Shown here one piece after another: positions 1-7,529 of a stretch of DNA of 32,561 nucleotides (within the stretch, counting starts at the first letter, position 1; the number at the start of each line of letters is the position of its first letter). The translations under genes were made by a program, and so were the position numbers. Source of the DNA: JAICTV01 sp035634055 (GTDB taxonomy: Bacteria; Planctomycetota; Phycisphaerae; Tepidisphaerales; Tepidisphaeraceae); the NCBI GenBank assembly GCA_035634055.1, contig DASQDR010000210.1, positions 1 to 32,561 of the forward strand, written 5' to 3'. Under the pieces are notes generated by a model. It saw only the letters and a list, made by a program, of their open reading frames with translations, was not told the DNA's origin and did not search any database.

Positions 1-103
1 AAGTGACAGCCGAGCGCGCGCGGTCGCGGTCGAATCGGTCGACCTCGCCTGCCGCGGTCGCGACTAATACGAATCGGGAAAACTCGACGCGCGTTGACTG
101 TAA

Positions 104-126
104 GGGCGACACCACTTGTGTCGCCC
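104..126. repeat. Short perfect hairpin in gene-free left edge
   Basis: Positions 104-112 and 118-126 are a perfect 9-bp inverted repeat (GGGCGACAC / GTGTCGCCC) with a 5-nt loop. It lies about 150 bp past the stop of the leftward zinc-ribbon gene. No T-run follows on either strand, so a classical intrinsic terminator is not supported. It could be a transcript 3' end structure or a small repeat. I see no convincing coding region in the rest of 1-275. Confidence 0.45.
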
Positions 127-275
127 GCATTCGCTGCCGAAGAGGGCGCGACGCGACTCTCGCCCCTACGAGCGCGGCCACTTTTCCCGGTCCGTATAAA
201 TAGGTGGACTTCGCCTGCCGAGTGATCGCCGCGGCGGCCGGACTGCTGCGCGTGGAGCATCGCGCGCACCCCGCT

Positions 276-1850
276 TCACCTTTGCGTCGCGGGCGGCGAC
301 GTTGGCGTCGGCCCGGCACGGGGGACGGTGAAGCTTCGCACGCGCGTGCGCGTGCCTTCGCCCCGACCCAGCACCGTCACGTCGCGGAATACCACTTCCT
401 CCCCCCAGAACTCCACGATGTCCGCGGTCTCCTCGGCGACGCCCGCGTCGGGGCGGAGGATGACGTCGACGGTCGTCGCCTTCAGGACCGGCGACGGCCG
501 CCCGTCGCCTTCGAAGTGGGGGATCCCGCCGAGGCGCGTTTGCATTGCGCCGTCGGCGCGACTGTAGGCGGTGGTGCCGACTGGTAGCTCGCGATCGCCG
601 TCGCGGACAAAGATCTTGAACGCCAGGTCCACCGGCGGCCGGACGGCGCGAAAAGTGACGTGAGGCACAACGTCCGACAGCCGCACCTCCGCGACCTTGA
701 TGCAGCGCTGGACCTCTGCCCGCAGCTTCTCGTCCACGACCGGCCGCGCCAGCGGCGTCTCGCGGCCGACCAGCTCGAACTTCAACGGCACCTCGAAGTT
801 CACGTCCGCCAGTGCCGTCTGAAGGTCACCGGAGTATAGCGCCCGCATCGACTGCTGCCGGTCGGCGACCCACTTTCGTATCGCCTCCGGATTGCTCGTC
901 GGCGGCGGGACCGTCGTTAACGGGATGGCGCGCTGCGACGGGGTCGGACCATCGACCACCCGGATGCGCCCGCGCATCACGCCGGCCTGAGGCCCGTCCG
1001 GCGCCCCTTCCAGCGCGGCCCGCCCGCGGGGCGCGAACTCGCCTCCCGCCAGCGCGGCCGGAATCGCAGCGAGCACCCGCCAAGCCACGTCCATTGGCTT
1101 CGTTCCCGCCATGAGGTCGTGCCCGCCAATCTCCAGCGCGTCGACGCGGATGTACGCGGTGAGATCGCGCCCGCGCCCGACCCGCGCGGCGCCAAGGGCG
1201 AGCCGGCCGCGAATGCGCCCGTCGCGCCGGATTTTTTCCCGCGTGCGGAACTGGACGAGGTCGCGCACCGCCTGCCGCGCGTAGGTCGCCCACTGCTCAT
1301 CGGTGACGTCGCCGGCGCGGCGGGACTGCTCGACCACGTCGCCCCACTCTCCCAGCCAGGGGCGGGTCGCGTCCGCCTGCGCCCGCAGCGCGCGGGCGAC
1401 GAGGTCGGCCGACTGCTGCTTGGAGAGCGTTCCCGCCTTGCTGCGGGCGAGCAGTTCGCGCAGCGCCGGAAGGCTCACCTGCGCATCGCGCGATTCCGCC
1501 TCGCGCGCCAGCCACCAGACCGGCTTGCGCTGCTGCCAGTCGACGTTGTTGGCGCGCCCCCACCCGACGACCGCCGGCAGCCCCAGGCCCGGGACGAGCA
1601 GCGCCGCGCCCACGGCAGCCACGCGCCACCGCCGCTGCCGGGCACCGATGGCAACGGCATCCGCGCCCTCAAGGTCCGCGCCGCACTCGGAGCAGCGGCG
1701 TGCCTCCGGCGGCGTGCCCACCAGGTCGAACCCACATTGCCCGCACATCGGATGGTCCCCCACCACCCGCCCGCGCGCCCCCCGCCAGACGAGGTAGCCC
1801 CCCGTCAGGGCCGACAACGCGGCAAGGATGAGGAGCGTGGGGAGGAGCAC
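276..1850 (-). CDS. Membrane-anchored zinc-ribbon protein of unknown function
   Basis: I do not recognise a specific function. The 524-residue protein starts with a GTG codon and opens with a hydrophobic segment at about residues 2-22. A zinc-ribbon-like Cys quartet follows (C36/C39 in MCGQCGFDL and C53/C56 in RRCSECGAD), then a second hydrophobic segment at about 76-97. The rest is a long soluble region without a catalytic motif I can name. It has short proline-rich stretches near residues 300-330 and an Arg/Pro/Thr-rich C-terminus. Small CxxC ribbons next to one or two membrane helices are common in planctomycete hypothetical proteins (recalled from the group, not searched). The nearest upstream gene on this strand, the isomerase-like gene, ends 179 bp away, so a shared transcript is possible but not shown. 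The start is uncertain because no clear Shine-Dalgarno sequence precedes the GTG. Confidence 0.75.
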   Translation of the reverse strand: MLLPTLLILAALSALTGGYLVWRGARGRVVGDHPMCGQCGFDLVGTPPEARRCSECGADLEGADAVAIGARQRRWRVAAVGAALLVPGLGLPAVVGWGRANNVDWQQRKPVWWLAREAESRDAQVSLPALRELLARSKAGTLSKQQSADLVARALRAQADATRPWLGEWGDVVEQSRRAGDVTDEQWATYARQAVRDLVQFRTREKIRRDGRIRGRLALGAARVGRGRDLTAYIRVDALEIGGHDLMAGTKPMDVAWRVLAAIPAALAGGEFAPRGRAALEGAPDGPQAGVMRGRIRVVDGPTPSQRAIPLTTVPPPTSNPEAIRKWVADRQQSMRALYSGDLQTALADVNFEVPLKFELVGRETPLARPVVDEKLRAEVQRCIKVAEVRLSDVVPHVTFRAVRPPVDLAFKIFVRDGDRELPVGTTAYSRADGAMQTRLGGIPHFEGDGRPSPVLKATTVDVILRPDAGVAEETADIVEFWGEEVVFRDVTVLGRGEGTRTRVRSFTVPRAGPTPTSPPATQR

Positions 1851-2029
1851 GAAGGCCGATCCGGTTACCCGTTATCCCCTCTGTGGTTGCTGGTCATGAC
1901 CTCGCGGATCAAGGACGAAGCATGAAGGTGGCTGCCGCACAAGGCGGGCGGTGCGCGATGGGTTGCTTCCGACGGGGGGCCGCCCGGCCTTCCGCGCCAT
2001 TCAAGTCTTCGATCCTCAAGTTCCAAGCC

Positions 2030-2935
2030 TCACACGTCGCAGATCTGCACCGCCTGCGCGAGCGACGCGAAGTGGTCCTTCTTCTTCGGCACGAATTCCT
2101 GGGCGACGTATCCCTTGAATCCGAGGTCCACGATCGCGCGCATGATCGCCGGGTAGAACAGTTCCTGGTTCTCGTCCAACTCGTTGCGCCCCGGCACGCC
2201 GGCGGTGTGGTAGTGGCCGATGCGGTCCTTGTACTTGCGGATGGTGGCGATCACGTCCCCCTCGTCGACCTGCATGTGGTAGATGTCGTACAGCAGCTTG
2301 AAACGGTCGGACCCCACTGCGTCGACCAGCTTCGCGCCCCACGCGGTGCGGTCGGCCATGTAGTCCTTGTGATTGACCTTGCTGTTGAGCAGCTCCATGC
2401 AGATGGTGACCTTCTTCTGCTCGGCCAGGCCGACGACCTGCTTCAGCGCCTCGGCGCAGTTCTTCAGCCCCTCGTCGTCGTCCATGCCGCCTCGGTTGCC
2501 GCTGAAGCAGATGACGTTGGGGAAGCCCGCCTCGGCCGTCGCGTCGATCGACGCGCGGATCTTGGTCAGGCACTCGTCCCAGTTCTCCTTGCGGTTCAGC
2601 CCCTTGGTCAGGCCGTGGCTCGGCGTCATGGTGCCGACGAGGTTGTGCTTCTTGAGCGCGTCGAACCAGTCGGGCCCGACCAAGTCGATTCCCTTCAGGC
2701 CGAGCTTCTGCGCGTTGGAGCAGAACTCTTCCTTGTCCCACCCCTTGAAGCACCACTGACAAACCGACTGGTTGACGCGGCCATTCTTGGAAGCGGGCAT
2801 GTTCGAGCTCTCCTGCGTCGCCGCCGCCTGCTGCGCCATCGCCCCGGTCGCCCCCGCGCCGCCGGAGAGCGCCGCCGCCCCCACGCCTGCTGCCGTCTGA
2901 ACGATCATGTTCCGCCGCGTGATTTTGTCTGCCAT
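2030..2935 (-). CDS. Tat-exported hydroxypyruvate-isomerase-like TIM barrel
   Basis: This is a 301-residue sugar isomerase/epimerase-like protein of the AP-endonuclease-2 TIM-barrel fold. The segment YDIYHMQVDEGDVIATIRKY followed by GHYHTAGVPGRNELDEN closely matches the Hyi (hydroxypyruvate isomerase) family. Likely metal ligands are E181 (MELLN), D217 (YDIYH), H243 and E280 (AQEFVPK). The N-terminus MADKITRRNMIVQTAAGVGAAA has a twin-arginine signal, so export is predicted although classical Hyi enzymes are cytoplasmic. The start is set by this signal and by GGAGG eight bases upstream of the ATG at 2935. The open frame extends further upstream, but that part lacks protein-like composition and crosses the terminator hairpin at 3014-3059. 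Planctomycetes carry many such exported isomerase-fold proteins. The true substrate is unknown and could be a sugar, keto-acid or inosose-type compound. Confidence 0.88.
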   Translation of the reverse strand: MADKITRRNMIVQTAAGVGAAALSGGAGATGAMAQQAAATQESSNMPASKNGRVNQSVCQWCFKGWDKEEFCSNAQKLGLKGIDLVGPDWFDALKKHNLVGTMTPSHGLTKGLNRKENWDECLTKIRASIDATAEAGFPNVICFSGNRGGMDDDEGLKNCAEALKQVVGLAEQKKVTICMELLNSKVNHKDYMADRTAWGAKLVDAVGSDRFKLLYDIYHMQVDEGDVIATIRKYKDRIGHYHTAGVPGRNELDENQELFYPAIMRAIVDLGFKGYVAQEFVPKKKDHFASLAQAVQICDV

Positions 2936-3013
2936 CGCGATCGCCTCCGCACGAGTGAAGAATCGAAGACCAGCATATCCGCCGGCCTGTCGGAGTGGGA
3001 AGAGGAGGCGGGC

Positions 3014-3059
3014 GAAACGAAAACGCCGCCGCCGCCAAGGCATTCTGGCGGCGGCGGCG
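3014..3059 (-). terminator. Rho-independent terminator after the pilin-like genes
   Basis: A perfect 14-bp stem is formed by 3024-3037 and 3046-3059, built almost entirely of CGC/GCG triplets, around an 8-nt loop (3038-3045). Read leftward it is followed by TTTTCGTTTCG (3023-3013). It sits 59 bp past the stop of the pilin-like gene ending at 3118 and upstream of the isomerase gene at 2935. This fits termination of the LacI/pilin/pilin transcript and a separate start for the isomerase gene. Confidence 0.7.
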
Positions 3060-3117
3060 GCGGTTCTGAGTATCGTCCAGCCGGTGGTTATTCGCGGCAG
3101 GCAAATCGCGAGGCGCG

Positions 3118-3960
3118 CTACGGGTTGATTGGCATGTAGTTGTACGTGTTCCACGCCGAGCCCGGTGGCTTCACCTCCTGGCCGTCCGCCACGCGCTCGA
3201 GGTAGCCCAGCACGTCGAGGAAGAATTCCCACTTCGCCAGCGCCTTGTTCTGCATGTCGCGGTCGCTGCGGCGGTCGACGATGGCGGTGCGGACGCTGCC
3301 GTCGGCGTAGAGCAGGTTGTACGCGCGGCTGTTGCCCTGCGCGTGGCCGGCGGTGCCGAGGTTGTACATGGCGTCGGTCGCCAGGGCGTAGGGCATCCTC
3401 GGGTACTGCTGCACCTTCGGCGCATCGCCCGCCCAACGACCCGATGGGACGGGGCTGGCCGGCACGCGCCCATAGCTGGCCAGCTTCGGCCACCACGGCC
3501 GCATGATGTCCTTACCCGCCACCGTTTGAATCTTGGGGTGCACGTTGTAGCGGTAGTTCTGGAGGTAGTCGGTCACGCCCTCCTGCGCCGCCGGGCACTG
3601 CACGATCTTGTTCGTGCTCAGGTGCTTTCGCTGGACCAGCCGGCCGATGTTCGCGCCGATATCGGCGCCCTTGTCCGGCCAGTCCTGCGTCCAGGTGTAG
3701 TTGTGGACCCCGCCCCAGTCCAGCGCGCCGTTGTCGAACCGCATCGGCGGGATGAAGCCCTTGTTCTCGTTGGCGTACATCACCGTGGCGGTGCCGATCT
3801 CCCGGATCTGCGCCGCGCACTTGATCTTCATGGCGTTGTTGCGCGCCCGGCTGAGCGTCGGCAGCAGGATGGAGATCAGCACCGCGATGATGCCGATGAC
3901 CACCAGCAACTCAACCAGTGTGAAGCCGGTTCGGCCACGGGGCGAATACTTACCTTGCAT
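3118..3960 (-). CDS. Prepilin-like secreted protein, copy A
   Basis: This is a type II/IV prepilin-like protein of 280 residues. A short basic leader (MQGKYSPRGRTG) precedes the cleavage/methylation motif GFTLVELLVVIGIIAVLIS, so a prepilin peptidase should cut before Phe and leave one N-terminal helix. The middle contains WPKLASYGRVP. The C-terminal part has HAQGNSRAYNLLYADGSVR, a variant of the H-X-DG signature of planctomycete DUF1559-like proteins, and then GYLERVADGQEV. I chose the ATG at 3960 because GTGAGG stands seven bases upstream. An ATG at 3984 in the same frame would add eight residues and has a poorer site. It lies 48 bp after the paralogous copy B, and a terminator follows, so it is probably the last gene of that unit. 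Its role (pseudopilus, fibre or surface display) cannot be read from sequence. Confidence 0.88.
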   Translation of the reverse strand: MQGKYSPRGRTGFTLVELLVVIGIIAVLISILLPTLSRARNNAMKIKCAAQIREIGTATVMYANENKGFIPPMRFDNGALDWGGVHNYTWTQDWPDKGADIGANIGRLVQRKHLSTNKIVQCPAAQEGVTDYLQNYRYNVHPKIQTVAGKDIMRPWWPKLASYGRVPASPVPSGRWAGDAPKVQQYPRMPYALATDAMYNLGTAGHAQGNSRAYNLLYADGSVRTAIVDRRSDRDMQNKALAKWEFFLDVLGYLERVADGQEVKPPGSAWNTYNYMPINP

Positions 3961-4008
3961 GTTGAACCTCACGTCTCGGATCATGCCCCCGACAGTAGCG
4001 TCCGCTCA

Positions 4009-4887
4009 TTACCGGCCCGGCGGATCGATCGGGACGGCGCTGAGCTCATCGTTCCACTTAGGCGGCGTCGTGACCTGCTGGCCGTCCGCGACGCGCTCCA
4101 GGTAGCCGAGCTGGTCCAGCAACCTCCCCCAGTCCCCGCCGGCGCGCTGCGCCCGCAGGTCGGTGACGGCCGCCTTCACGCTCCCGTCGGCATAGAGCAG
4201 GTTCCACGCGCGGCTGCGGCCTTGGGCGTGGGTGGCATGCTCCAGGCCGTACATCGGATCGGCCGCCAGGGCGTACATCATGGTCGGGAACCGAAATGCC
4301 TTTTTGGCGCCGCCCACGTTCGCCTGGACCTCGGTCTTGGGCACCTTGCCGTAGCTGGCGAGCCGCGGCCACCATCGCTGCCGGGCCGTCCCACCAAGCG
4401 GCAACGTCACGTCTTTCGGATGCAGGTTGTAGTAGTAATTGAAGCGGCCCAGCAGCGTCCCGCTCTGGTAGTTCTCCTTCGCCGAAGCGGGGCACCACAG
4501 GATCGGATTGTTTTTCCAATCCTGAGCCGTCGAGCTCAAGCTCTTGGTCGTCAGCAATCGGCCCAGGTTGACGCCCGGATCGTTGGGATCCTTGCCGGAG
4601 CTATCAGCCTGGTTCATGTGCACCCGGTTGATCTCCGCCATGTTGTAGTCAGGAATCTTCCCTGGCTTCGATCCGGACTCTTCCTGGTACACCGGCGGCA
4701 AGTAGCCGCGGTTGTTGTTGGCATAGATGACCGACGCGATCCCGACCTGTCGCAACTGCGCAGCGCACTTCACCCGCATGGCGTTGTTGCGCGCCTTGCT
4801 CAGCGTGGGCAGGAGGATCCCGATCAGCGCGGCGATGATGCCGATCACCACCAGCAACTCGACGAGCGTGAAACCCTTTCGCTTCAT
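4009..4887 (-). CDS. Prepilin-like secreted protein, copy B
   Basis: This is a second prepilin-like protein (292 residues from the ATG at 4887), clearly paralogous to the next gene downstream. The leader is only MKRKG before FTLVELLVVIGIIAALIG. Shared blocks are ILLPTLS-ARNNAM, KCAAQ, YANNNRGYLPP, RWWPRLASYGKVP, the HAQGRSRAWNLLYADGSV signature and GYLERVADGQQV. The ATG at 4887 is preferred because GAGGTG precedes it at a suitable distance and it gives a minimal prepilin leader. An upstream ATG at 4920 in the same frame would add 11 residues with no signal-like character. The gene begins 52 bp after the LacI stop at 4940 and ends 48 bp before copy A. This suggests a LacI/pilin/pilin transcript. 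The pair probably arose by tandem duplication. Confidence 0.88.
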   Translation of the reverse strand: MKRKGFTLVELLVVIGIIAALIGILLPTLSKARNNAMRVKCAAQLRQVGIASVIYANNNRGYLPPVYQEESGSKPGKIPDYNMAEINRVHMNQADSSGKDPNDPGVNLGRLLTTKSLSSTAQDWKNNPILWCPASAKENYQSGTLLGRFNYYYNLHPKDVTLPLGGTARQRWWPRLASYGKVPKTEVQANVGGAKKAFRFPTMMYALAADPMYGLEHATHAQGRSRAWNLLYADGSVKAAVTDLRAQRAGGDWGRLLDQLGYLERVADGQQVTTPPKWNDELSAVPIDPPGR

Positions 4888-4939
4888 ACAGCACCTCTTG
4901 TTCGACCAGCGTCCATACATCGTTTCGCAAGCTCCGTGC

Positions 4940-6031
4940 CTAAGGCGTTAACTGTTCAGCTTTCGCAGGAAAGACGTCAATATTTGAGCGCGCGGCCGGC
5001 AACGCCGGTTCGACCAGAACGGGCTCGACCATCGCGCGGATTCGTTCGGATGACTGCGGCCGCGACAGCCGCCAGACCAGTTGCTCGACGCCGCGTCGGC
5101 CGATCGATTCGGCGCGGATGTCGATGGTGGCGGGCACGGTTCGCAAGCTGAGCAGGTGGGGCTGCTCATTGTTGCACGAGATCAATTCTACGTCCCCGCC
5201 CGGGGTGGCGTTCACATCGTGTAAGGAAAGTGACGCTTCGACCGCGGGCACCAAACGATCCTCGGCGACGAAGAGCCCGGTGGGCCGCGGCGACAGGGCG
5301 AGCAGTTGCTCCACCATCATGTCCGCCGAGCTGACCAAGCTGTCGGACCGCCACAGGTCACCGGCGCGGTAGTCGCTGGCTTCCAGCACGTGCGCCTGCG
5401 CTTCGTCGCCGAAGTCGGCTGCCGCCTTGGTGAAGGAAACCGCCCGAACCTCCATCCCCCACGACCCGCCGGCGGCGCTGAGGAACGCGAGGTGACGGTG
5501 CCCTCGGCGGAGGAGGTAAGTGGCGGCGAGCTCGCCGATGGCGGCGTTGTCCGGCATCACCTGGTCGCCCCACGTGGGGCGCTGGCGGTTGGACATCAGC
5601 CAGACCGTCGGCATCGCCTGGAGCTGCCGCTGCACGTCCTCGCTGGGGCGCTCGCCGTGCAGGAGCAGGCCGTCAACGCGACGCTCCGCGATTCGCGGGG
5701 GGAGGTGGGCGGGGTCGGAGACGAAGCTGAACACCATGCTCAGCCCGTGCTCCTCCGCCGCCGCGCTCACCCCGCGCAACAGCTTCTCGAACGAGGGGGC
5801 GGGCCGGGAGCCCGAGGTGCCGAACACTAGGAAGGCGATGGTCGCTGACCGGGTGCCGCGCGCCGCACGGGGGGAGCCGCTACCGCGGCCGATGGGGGAG
5901 ACGTTCAACTGACGCATCGCCCGTCGCACAGCCTCGACAGTCTCGGCCGCGACGTTGGGGCGGTCGTTAATGACCCGAGAGACGGTGGAGTTGGATACGC
6001 CGGCAAGCTGAGCAACTTCCCGCATGGACAT
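4940..6031 (-). CDS. LacI-family transcription regulator 1
   Basis: This is a 363-residue LacI/GalR-type regulator. The N-terminal helix-turn-helix is MREVAQLAGVSNSTVSRVIND (residues 3-23), followed by a hinge region (about 45-60) that here is long and rich in Gly, Ser and Arg. The remainder is a periplasmic-binding-protein-like effector domain with RRVDGLLLHG, LLRRGHRHLAFL and a C-terminal TIDIRAESIGRRGVEQLVWRL block. Start choice is supported by the family N-terminus and by GAGG nine bases upstream. It is paralogous to regulator 2 (6321-7364). The recognition helix core STVSRVIN is identical, so overlapping operator preferences are possible. It lies directly upstream of the two prepilin-like genes and may control them and itself. 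A perfect 13-bp palindrome (6101-6113) is 70 bp upstream of its start. The effector is probably a sugar from the polysaccharide locus, which is inference. Confidence 0.93.
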   Translation of the reverse strand: MSMREVAQLAGVSNSTVSRVINDRPNVAAETVEAVRRAMRQLNVSPIGRGSGSPRAARGTRSATIAFLVFGTSGSRPAPSFEKLLRGVSAAAEEHGLSMVFSFVSDPAHLPPRIAERRVDGLLLHGERPSEDVQRQLQAMPTVWLMSNRQRPTWGDQVMPDNAAIGELAATYLLRRGHRHLAFLSAAGGSWGMEVRAVSFTKAAADFGDEAQAHVLEASDYRAGDLWRSDSLVSSADMMVEQLLALSPRPTGLFVAEDRLVPAVEASLSLHDVNATPGGDVELISCNNEQPHLLSLRTVPATIDIRAESIGRRGVEQLVWRLSRPQSSERIRAMVEPVLVEPALPAARSNIDVFPAKAEQLTP

Positions 6032-6100
6032 CGGAGTCGCCTCTTTCGAGTGAAGTTGGGTTGAGTATTGTCACCTTACTGAAATAGGGCAACCACAAAT

Positions 6101-6113
6101 GTGAAATTTTCAC
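6101..6113. promoter_or_regulatory. Candidate operator upstream of LacI regulator 1
   Basis: GTGAAA-T-TTTCAC is a perfect palindrome with a single central base. It lies in an AT-richer patch of the gene-free stretch 6032-6320, 70 bp upstream of the regulator start. GTGAAA half-sites recur upstream of the GH42 operon (15711-15730), and a related TGAAAATT core occurs upstream of LacI regulator 2 (7432-7442). Binding by either LacI protein is inferred. I could not define a convincing -35/-10 pair here. Confidence 0.4.
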
Positions 6114-6223
6114 CGCATTTTCATGCCCGTTGCAGGAAAGATATCAGCACTTCGTAGTGGTGCTCGTGGCCTGGAACGAGACTAGCGCCAGCAAGTCCAG
6201 CCTGAAACAAGATTTGTGCGCAG

Positions 6224-6279
6224 GCAAAGGAGAGAAGAACAACCGCAAGAGCGCAAAGGAGATGTTCGCCGGAGCGAAC
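6224..6279. repeat. Repeated GCAAAGGAGA units and small hairpin between the LacI genes
   Basis: The 10-mer GCAAAGGAGA occurs at 6224-6233 and again at 6253-6262, separated by a purine-rich spacer with CCGCAAGAGCG. A perfect 6-bp stem (6264-6269 / 6274-6279) with loop CGGA follows. The hairpin lies 42 bp past the stop of LacI regulator 2. On the leftward transcript it is followed by a pyrimidine-rich stretch but no true T-run, so it is at best a weak terminator. The purine-rich repeat resembles degenerate intergenic repeats I recall from other bacteria. The rest of 6032-6320 holds no gene. Confidence 0.35.
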
Positions 6280-6320
6280 GAAGATCTGCGGAGGGTCGGG
6301 CGGGCGGTCGCGGGGATCGG

Positions 6321-7364
6321 CTAGGCGCGGGCGGCCATGGCGGTCTCGTGCTCGACCACGAAGGGTTCAATGGTGGTGATGATGCGTTCGGGGACGTCGG
6401 TGTGCTCCAGCCGCCACAAGAGCTGGTCCACGCCGCGCCGGCCGATCGACTCGACACGGATGTCGATTACCGCCGGCCGAGGGTGCAGGCCGACCAGGTA
6501 AGGCTGCTCGTTGTTGCACGAGATGACCTCGACCCCGCCCGCCGCCAGGTCCACCCCGTGCTTTTGCAGCGCCGGCTGGATCATGGCGACCTGCATGTCG
6601 TCGGCCACGAAGATGCCGGTCGGTCGCGGCTCCAGGGCGAGGTAACGCTGGACGATCTGCTCGACCGACTCCACGCTGTACCCGTGCCAGTAGCCCGGCG
6701 CCTTCTCGTGGACCTGCTCGATCTTGTGCACGTGCGCCTCGGCGTCCGACGCGGTGGCGGCGAAGGCGTGGCCGTACATCCGAAGCGCCCAGTGGCCGGC
6801 GTCGAGGTTCAGGAACACCAGGTGCTTGTGGCCCCGGCTGAGGAGGTGGTTCGCCCCCATCTGGCCAATCTCAAAGGCGTCGGGCAGGACCTGATCGCCC
6901 CAGTCCGGCCGGATGCGGTTTCCCATCAGCCAGACGGTGGGGAACCGGCGCAGCTGCTCGCGGAACTCGCCGGCCGGCACGGCACCGTGCAGCAGCAACC
7001 CGTCGACGCGCTGGTCGAAGACCCGCCCCGGGACTTGGTCCAGCTCGGTGATATGGTTGAAGATCAGATTGAGGTCGTTGTTGGACGCCCCGCCAGACAC
7101 GCCGCGGAGCAGATCCTCGAAGGCGGGCGTCGCGCGGCTGCGGGAGGCGCCAAGCACGAGGAAAGCGATATTTGCCACCCCCGAGCGCGACCGAAACGAG
7201 GGCTTCGGCCCCGGCCGGCGCTCGGACGGGGTGTAGCCCAGCGTCTTCATCGCCTTGCGCACGCTCTGCGCGGTTTCGGGGGCGACCCGGGGGTGGTTGT
7301 TGATCACGCGCGAAACCGTCGAACTGGATACCCCCGCCAGCTTCGCAACTTCAAAGATCGACAT
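6321..7364 (-). CDS. LacI-family transcription regulator 2
   Basis: This is a 347-residue LacI/GalR regulator, paralogous to the one at 4940-6031. The helix-turn-helix is FEVAKLAGVSSSTVSRVINN (residues 4-23) and the hinge SVRKAMKTLGYTPSERRPG follows. The effector-binding core shares FLVLGASRSRATPAFEDLLRG, QRVDGLLLHG, VEVISCNNEQPYLVGL and VIDIRVESIGRRGVDQLLWRL with regulator 1. The ATG at 7364 is supported by GAGG six bases upstream and by a good promoter (7402-7431). It stands 165 bp downstream of the GH42 operon's last gene on the same strand, so it may be transcribed both independently and by read-through. As the regulator nearest the GH42/DUF4450/PL1 operon it is the natural candidate to control it. 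The TGAAA-type elements near its own promoter and near the operon promoter agree with this but prove nothing. Confidence 0.93.
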   Translation of the reverse strand: MSIFEVAKLAGVSSSTVSRVINNHPRVAPETAQSVRKAMKTLGYTPSERRPGPKPSFRSRSGVANIAFLVLGASRSRATPAFEDLLRGVSGGASNNDLNLIFNHITELDQVPGRVFDQRVDGLLLHGAVPAGEFREQLRRFPTVWLMGNRIRPDWGDQVLPDAFEIGQMGANHLLSRGHKHLVFLNLDAGHWALRMYGHAFAATASDAEAHVHKIEQVHEKAPGYWHGYSVESVEQIVQRYLALEPRPTGIFVADDMQVAMIQPALQKHGVDLAAGGVEVISCNNEQPYLVGLHPRPAVIDIRVESIGRRGVDQLLWRLEHTDVPERIITTIEPFVVEHETAMAARA

Positions 7365-7401
7365 GCTTTGCCTCGCCCCTCGTGGTTCAGTTAACGCCCG
7401 G

Positions 7402-7431
7402 ATTATTGAATACCCGCCCCCCCGCCGTCAA
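7402..7431 (-). promoter_or_regulatory. Sigma70-like promoter of LacI regulator 2
   Basis: On the minus strand TTGACG (7431-7426) and AATAAT (7407-7402) are separated by 18 bases, each one mismatch from the sigma70 consensus. The -10 element ends 37 bp before the ATG at 7364, giving a short leader of roughly 30 bases. Directly upstream (7432-7442) is TGAAAATTGCA, an A/T-rich element that could be an operator half-site or an UP element. The spacer is almost pure G/C. Confidence 0.6.
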
Positions 7432-7529
7432 TGCAATTTTCATCATCTACCGCGCCTTTCAACGTCGTACCGAGCCCCACCACAAGATAGACGTGGCGAG
7501 GCTGCCGCTTTTGCGGCTCACGCGGAAAT

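Noticed and set aside
104..126. Hairpin at the left edge as an intrinsic terminator
   Set aside because: The stem is perfect, but no T-run follows on either strand, so it is listed only as a repeat.
2936..3496. Upstream extension of the isomerase frame to 488 residues
   Set aside because: The extension is Arg/Pro-rich, overlaps the pilin-like gene in another frame and passes through the terminator. The Tat signal and GGAGG fix the start at 2935.
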